Positions 59,908 to 64,000 of a stretch of DNA of 64,000 bases are shown one piece after another. Each line of letters starts with the position of its first letter. The stretch's first letter is position 1. This DNA comes from Curtobacterium sp. SGAir0471 (GTDB taxonomy: Bacteria > Actinomycetota > Actinomycetes > Actinomycetales > Microbacteriaceae). The notes beneath the pieces were generated by a model. That model was not told where the DNA came from, did not search any database, and saw only the letters and a program-made list of their open reading frames with translations. The stretch is from contig NZ_CP027869.1 of the NCBI RefSeq assembly GCF_005490985.1, positions 2,170,001 through 2,234,000 on the forward strand. The letters are read 5' to 3'. A program made the translations under genes and the position numbers.

Positions 59908-61712
59908 CAGTGGTCCTCCCGCACGGCCCGCGGTCCGTCGTAGGTCTCGTCGAGCTCGGGCAGCGGGATCGCCGACGTCGCGGTGCCGAGCGACTCCCCG
60001 CGCGGCAGCGTCAGCACGAAGGTCGAGCCCTCGCCCGGTCGAGACCAGACGTCGATCCGCCCGCCGTGCAGGTTGGCGTCGCCGAGGGAGATCGCGAGCC
60101 CCAGCCCGGTGCCGCCGATGGTGCGCTTGCGGCTGGGGTCGGCACGCCAGAAGCGGTCGAAGACCCGTGCGGCGTCCTCCGGTGGCATGCCGACGCCCTG
60201 GTCGCGCACGGCGATCGCGACGGAGCGGGAGTCGCTGTCGACGACGACCTGGACGGGCTTCGCGTCGCCGTGCTCGATCGCGTTGCCGACCAGGTTGCGG
60301 AGGATCCGACGGATGCGCTTGGCGTCGAGCTGCATCGTGGTGTGGCCGCCGGGGGTGACGAGCTGCAGGCCGACGCCGGCGCGCTCGGCGAGCGGGCGGA
60401 ACTCCTCGACGATGTCGGCGGCGAGCGCGGCGGGCACGACCGGCTCGGTGTCGAGCTGCACGGCCTGGGCGTCGTAGCGGGAGATCTCGAGCAGGTCGGC
60501 GAGCAGCAGCTCGAAGCGTTCGACCTGGGCGTGCAGGAGCTCGGCGGACCGGCCGACCGACGGCTCGAAGGCGTGCCGTGAGTCGTAGAGCATGTCGCCG
60601 GCGAGTCGGATCGTGGTGAGCGGGGTGCGGAGCTCGTGGGACACGTCGGAGACGAAGCGCTGCTGCACGCGGGAGAGCTCGGCGAGCTGGGTGATCTGCC
60701 GGCTGACGGCGTCGGCCATGTCGTTGAAGCTGCGCGCCAGGATCGCGATGTCGTCGTGGCCGCGGACCGGGATGCGTTCGTCGAGCCGTCCGGCGGCGAT
60801 CTTGCGACTGGTCTCGGCGGCACCGCGGATGGGCACGACGACGAGCCGCACCACGAGCGAGGTGACGAGCGCGATGAGGACGATGAGGGCGACGCCGCCG
60901 ACCGAGAGCGTCTGCGACACGAAGTCGAGGGTCTGCTGCGCGTCGGACAGGTCGTAGACGATGTACAGCTCGTACTGCCCCGCGCTCGGGACCTGCAGCA
61001 CCGACCCCACCGCCAGGCCGGGCTCGCGTCGGCCCCCGTCGTCGAGCTGCACCGGCTGCAGGCTGAGCCGGCCGGTGTCCTTCGCGACCTCGCGCCGGAG
61101 GTCGTCGGTGATCACGGCGTCCGGGAAGCCCTGGCTCGCCAGGTTCTGCAGCGTCTGCGGCGTCGACTGCCCCGGGGTCCGCTCGATGGCGATGCTCGTG
61201 CCGCCCGGGCTCGTCGTGTTCGACAGGATCGCCTGCTGCGCCTCGCTCTGCAGGGTCTCGAGCTCGGTCTGGTTGTTGTCCTCGGCTGCGGTCGCGGCGT
61301 CGAAGATGCCCTGCGCGACGATGGTCGCGCGGGCCGACTCGGACTCGATCTGGTCGCGACGCTGCGCGTACACGTTGTTCGAGATGCTGATCATGACCGC
61401 TGTCCCGATGACCGCGACCGCCAGGCCGGTCGTCGCGACCGTGATCGCGACGCTCCGGACCATGAGCGAGCGACGCCACAGCCACGCGACGGCGTACCAA
61501 GCGCGGCGGACCCAGCGGCGGAGCCGACGCCGGAGCCGGGCGGCGCGACCGTACGAGTGGCGCTGACCGGACGAACCCCGACCGGACGAACCCTGACCGG
61601 CCGGACGCTGCGCGGACGACGCCGACGCGGACGACGCCGACGCCGGCGCGGACGGGCCACCGGCGCGCGGTCGGCTGCCGGTGGCGTTCGTGTCCGACGA
61701 CGCCGACGGCAC
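59907..61712 (-). CDS. mtrB: Sensor histidine kinase MtrB
   Basis: A 601-residue transmembrane kinase. The first 70 residues are Ser/Gly/Ala-rich and basic (QGSSGRGSSGQRHS), then TM1 (VAITVATTGLAVAVIGTAVM), an extracytoplasmic domain of about 160 residues, TM2 (VGGVALIVLIALVTSLVVRL), HAMP, and HisKA with VSDVSHELRTPLTTIRLAG (His359). The HATPase has NLVGNAIEH and GTGLGLAIS. The start is GTG at 61710-61712, 5 nt after mtrA. It phosphorylates MtrA and controls cell division and envelope genes. Confidence 0.96.
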   Translation of the reverse strand: MPSASSDTNATGSRPRAGGPSAPASASSASASSAQRPAGQGSSGRGSSGQRHSYGRAARLRRRLRRWVRRAWYAVAWLWRRSLMVRSVAITVATTGLAVAVIGTAVMISISNNVYAQRRDQIESESARATIVAQGIFDAATAAEDNNQTELETLQSEAQQAILSNTTSPGGTSIAIERTPGQSTPQTLQNLASQGFPDAVITDDLRREVAKDTGRLSLQPVQLDDGGRREPGLAVGSVLQVPSAGQYELYIVYDLSDAQQTLDFVSQTLSVGGVALIVLIALVTSLVVRLVVVPIRGAAETSRKIAAGRLDERIPVRGHDDIAILARSFNDMADAVSRQITQLAELSRVQQRFVSDVSHELRTPLTTIRLAGDMLYDSRHAFEPSVGRSAELLHAQVERFELLLADLLEISRYDAQAVQLDTEPVVPAALAADIVEEFRPLAERAGVGLQLVTPGGHTTMQLDAKRIRRILRNLVGNAIEHGDAKPVQVVVDSDSRSVAIAVRDQGVGMPPEDAARVFDRFWRADPSRKRTIGGTGLGLAISLGDANLHGGRIDVWSRPGEGSTFVLTLPRGESLGTATSAIPLPELDETYDGPRAVREDH

Positions 61713-61717
61713 GGTGC

Positions 61718-62392
61718 TCAGGCTCCTCCGGCCCGGTAGCCGACACCGCGCACGGTCGTGACGATCTTCGGGTTGTCCGGGTCGTGCTCGATCTTGGCGC
61801 GGAGCCGCTGCACGTGCACGTTCACGAGCCGGGTGTCCGCCTTGTAGTGGTAGCCCCAGACCTGGTCGAGCAGCATCTCCCGCGTGAACACCTGGTTCGG
61901 CTTCTCGGCGAGCGCGCGGAGCAGGTCGAACTCGAGCGGCGTGAGCGCGATCACGGTGTCGCCGCGACGGACCTCGTGCGCGGCGACGTCGACGGTCAGG
62001 TCGCCGGCGTGCAGCACCGAGGCGTCGCCGGCCGTCGGACGGAGCCGCGTCTTGATGCGCGCGACGAGCTCCTTCGGGTTGAACGGCTTCACGACGTAGT
62101 CGTCGGCGCCGTTCTCGAGGCCCGCGACGACGTCGGCGGTGTCGCCCTTCGCCGTCAGCATGATGATCGGGGTGCCGCTGTCCGCGCGGATCCGCTTGCA
62201 GACCTCGATGCCGTCGATCCCGGGGAGCATCACGTCGAGCAGCACGAGGTCGGGCTTCGTGCTGTGGAACGTCTCGACGGCGTCGTTGCCGTCGGCGCTG
62301 AACTCCGGCTCGTAGCCCTCGGAACGGAGGACGATGCCGATCATCTCGGCGAGGGCCTGGTCGTCGTCGACGACGAGGATGCGCGGTGTCAT
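61718..62392 (-). CDS. mtrA: Response regulator MtrA
   Basis: A 224-residue OmpR-type response regulator. The receiver domain holds the phospho-acceptor Asp53 (LVLLDVMLPGIDG) and the conserved VVDDD acidic patch and LTAKGD lysine; the C-terminal winged helix carries LTPLEFDLLRALAEKPNQVF and VHVQRLRAKIEHDPDNP. GGAG lies 9 nt before the ATG, deciding MTPRILVVDDD as start. It is first in mtrA-mtrB-lpqB and is essential in mycobacteria. Confidence 0.97.
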   Translation of the reverse strand: MTPRILVVDDDQALAEMIGIVLRSEGYEPEFSADGNDAVETFHSTKPDLVLLDVMLPGIDGIEVCKRIRADSGTPIIMLTAKGDTADVVAGLENGADDYVVKPFNPKELVARIKTRLRPTAGDASVLHAGDLTVDVAAHEVRRGDTVIALTPLEFDLLRALAEKPNQVFTREMLLDQVWGYHYKADTRLVNVHVQRLRAKIEHDPDNPKIVTTVRGVGYRAGGA

Positions 62393-62541
62393 GTGCGTGG
62401 ACTCCGTGTGGCGGGCGGGAGGTGCCGGACCGGCACCCACCCGTCACGATAGCCGAGCGCCCGTCGGACAGGGTCCGTGCGCCATGATGGGAGCGGTCGC
62501 GCGTTCCGCTGCGCGGCCCGAGCACGATCGAGGGGGCGGCG

Positions 62542-63885
62542 ATGGCCGACTGGCAGGTTCCGGGTTCCGGCGGGGGCGACGACCGGACGGGAGGCCCGTC
62601 CCACCCCACGGGGCAGCCGTCACCGGGTGGGTGGCCGGGGCAGCAGCCGTGGCCGGGTCCGCAGGCAGGTCCGGGTCCGCAGGCGTGGCCGGGCCCCCAG
62701 GCCGGTCCGGGGCAGCAGCCGTGGCCGGGCCCGCAGGGGGCTCCGGGACCGCAGGGCGGTCCGGGTCGGCAGCGTCCGATCGTGCCGCTCCGGCCGCTCG
62801 GCCTCGGGGACGTGCTCGCCGGGGCCTTCACGGTGTTCCGCCGCAACCCGCGCGTCCTGCTCCTCTGGAGCCTGCTCCTCAGCGGGGTGCTCGGCCTCCT
62901 CGCGACGCTGGCGAGCACCTTCGGCCAGCGGTCGCTGCAGGGTCGGCTGTCGTCGGCGGTCGAGGCGGGCGGGAGCGGCGCCGAGGACGTCGTCGCCGGG
63001 TCCGTCACGCTCTTCCTGGTGCTCTCGTTCGGGCTGCCCTTCCTCGCGTACCTGGGCCGGGCGTTCCTCGTCGCCCCGGTCGCGGTCGACACCGGGCAGC
63101 GCATCCTCGGACGGCGTGCGAGCTTCCGCGGCCTCTGGGCGCTCCTCGCCGGTCGTCGGTGGGCCGTCCTGGCGTGGATCCTGCTGCAGCTCGCCGCGGG
63201 TCTGGTCCTCGGGGTGGTCTTCGTCTCGATCGCCGTCGGCATGGTCGTCGCCCTGGCCGCGGGTCGCGCCGGCGTCGGCGGGTACGTCGTCGCGTTCCTC
63301 CTGTTCGCGCTCGGCGCCCTCGTCCTGATCGTCTGGCTGGGGACGCGGTTCGCGTTCACCGTCCCCACGATCGCACTCGAGGGGCGGGGCGTGTTCTCCG
63401 CCGCCGCGCAGTCGTGGCGGCTCACCCGCGGGGCCTTCTGGCGCACCTTCGGCATCGTGCTGCTCGTGCAGGTCGCCTTCGGCATCGCGGGCTCGATCGC
63501 GTCGATCCCGCTCACGTTCGGCACGGCACTGGCCGTCGGCGCGTTCGACCCGCTCGGGCAGACCGGCGCCGCCGCCGGCGTGGGCGTCGGCGCCGTCGTG
63601 GCCATCGTGCTCGGTGCGCTGCTGTCGATCGCCGTGCAGTGCGTCACCGACGTGCTGAGCGCCTCGGTCCTGACCTTCCTGGCGGTCGATCGTCGCATCC
63701 GCACCGAGGCACTCGACCAGCGCATCGCGTCCCACCTGGACACCGGGGAGCCGACGGACCCGTTCGCACCGGCAGCCGCGGTCCCCCGCGCTCCGTGGCC
63801 GGGACGACCGGGCCCCGGTCAGCCGTGGCCCGGTCAGCAGCAGCAGCAGTGGCCCGGGCAGCAGCAGTGGCCGGGCGGCTCGTGA
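62542..63885 (+). CDS. Multi-pass membrane protein with Pro/Gly/Gln-rich tails
   Basis: A 447-residue protein. The N-terminal 80 residues repeat PWPGPQAGPG-like units, and the C-terminus carries PWPGQQQQQWPGQQQWPGGS. Between them lie about six hydrophobic segments, starting LGDVLAGAFTVFRRNPRVLL, in the manner of the glycerophosphoryl diester phosphodiesterase membrane domain family of actinobacteria. The DNA of the tails is built from short GC-rich repeats. It overlaps the next gene by 4 bp (GTGA) and is divergent from mtrA. Its function is unknown; envelope-associated roles are typical for this neighbourhood. Confidence 0.78.
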   Translation: MADWQVPGSGGGDDRTGGPSHPTGQPSPGGWPGQQPWPGPQAGPGPQAWPGPQAGPGQQPWPGPQGAPGPQGGPGRQRPIVPLRPLGLGDVLAGAFTVFRRNPRVLLLWSLLLSGVLGLLATLASTFGQRSLQGRLSSAVEAGGSGAEDVVAGSVTLFLVLSFGLPFLAYLGRAFLVAPVAVDTGQRILGRRASFRGLWALLAGRRWAVLAWILLQLAAGLVLGVVFVSIAVGMVVALAAGRAGVGGYVVAFLLFALGALVLIVWLGTRFAFTVPTIALEGRGVFSAAAQSWRLTRGAFWRTFGIVLLVQVAFGIAGSIASIPLTFGTALAVGAFDPLGQTGAAAGVGVGAVVAIVLGALLSIAVQCVTDVLSASVLTFLAVDRRIRTEALDQRIASHLDTGEPTDPFAPAAAVPRAPWPGRPGPGQPWPGQQQQQWPGQQQWPGGS

Positions 63886-64000
63886 CGCTCGGCCCGGACG
63901 AGGCGCGTCGACTGCTCGAACGCGAGCTCGAACACCCCGACTACGACGGTGCACGGGCGACCTGGTGGGACCGGGCGTCCCGTCAGCTGCTCGAGTGGCT
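63882..64000 (+). CDS. DUF4129-type protein (partial, N-terminus only)
   Basis: Only 39 codons are visible, starting GTG at 63882 overlapping the previous stop (GTGA). The sequence LGPDEARRLLERELEHPDYDG then ATWWDRASRQLLEW matches the N-terminus of actinobacterial DUF4129 proteins, which lie next to DUF4350, MoxR and DUF58 genes. The rest is outside the window. Confidence 0.65.
   Translation, partial: MTLGPDEARRLLERELEHPDYDGARATWWDRASRQLLEW

Noticed and set aside
61713..63743. N-terminal extension of mtrB through mtrA and the membrane gene
   Set aside because: The frame is open by chance; the real mtrB start is GTG at 61712, 5 nt after mtrA, and mtrA occupies the upstream DNA in another frame.

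Overview
The window is a chromosomal stretch of a high-GC Gram-positive actinobacterium. Very GC-rich coding DNA, frequent GTG starts, 4-bp stop/start overlaps, a WhiB1-type regulator, MtrAB-LpqB, and a 16S-23S spacer without tRNA genes all point to Actinomycetia. Gene content and order fit the family Microbacteriaceae, and Curtobacterium is my best guess for the genus; this is inference from content, not a database match. No prophage, insertion sequence, integrase or CRISPR array was seen.

Layout. 1-4.2 kb: the start of an iron-regulated siderophore decarboxylase gene (IdeR/DtxR box at its start codon), a flavin monooxygenase-like gene, and a divergent FAD-monooxygenase/MarR pair around a palindromic operator. 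4.2-4.5 kb: two identical tRNA-Glu genes. 5.2-16.7 kb: an accessory surface-glycan locus with four GT2 glycosyltransferases, one GT14-like transferase, a flippase, a large integral membrane glycan protein and a Tat-exported GH16 enzyme, with several tandem repeats between the genes. 16.8-19.4 kb: tRNA-Gln, a thioredoxin-reductase-like gene and gltX. 19.5-25.2 kb: one complete rRNA operon on the minus strand. 25.3-38 kb: amino-acid biosynthesis on the minus strand (serA-leuB-ilvE-FAH hydrolase, then ilvD-ilvB-ilvN-ilvC), with mtlD and two small membrane proteins between them. 37.8-40.1 kb: trehalose synthesis (otsA-otsB). 40.2-46.5 kb: transport and membrane genes (corA, an ArsB/NhaD-like permease, mscS, an amino-acid permease). 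46.7-48.6 kb: a tightly overlapping three-gene cassette (EspR-like HTH protein, ImmA/IrrE-like metallopeptidase, multi-pass membrane protein). 48.7-64 kb: a conserved core (yigZ, tRNA-Lys, bcp, whiB1, pdtaS, Rv3235-like gene, secA, hpf, comF, lpqB, mtrB, mtrA) whose order resembles the Mycobacterium tuberculosis Rv3219-Rv3246c region, followed by a membrane gene and the start of a DUF4129-type gene.

How it works together. Most housekeeping genes lie on the minus strand, probably the leading strand here. Branched-chain amino-acid synthesis is split into ilvDBNC and serA-leuB-ilvE. The glycan locus makes and exports a surface polysaccharide and carries its own glycanase-type enzyme. MtrAB-LpqB, SecA, WhiB1 and PdtaS form an envelope and regulatory core.

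Most unusual features: (1) a recurring intergenic palindrome with core GGACGGGAGGCGCGG, in four full copies; (2) an array of 19-bp units that switches orientation halfway (46.1-46.3 kb); (3) the HTH/ImmA-like/membrane cassette; (4) a repeated promoter layout with a TAnnnT hexamer 6-9 nt before the start codon, implying many leaderless mRNAs; (5) a 54-bp and a 21-bp tandem repeat in the glycan locus.
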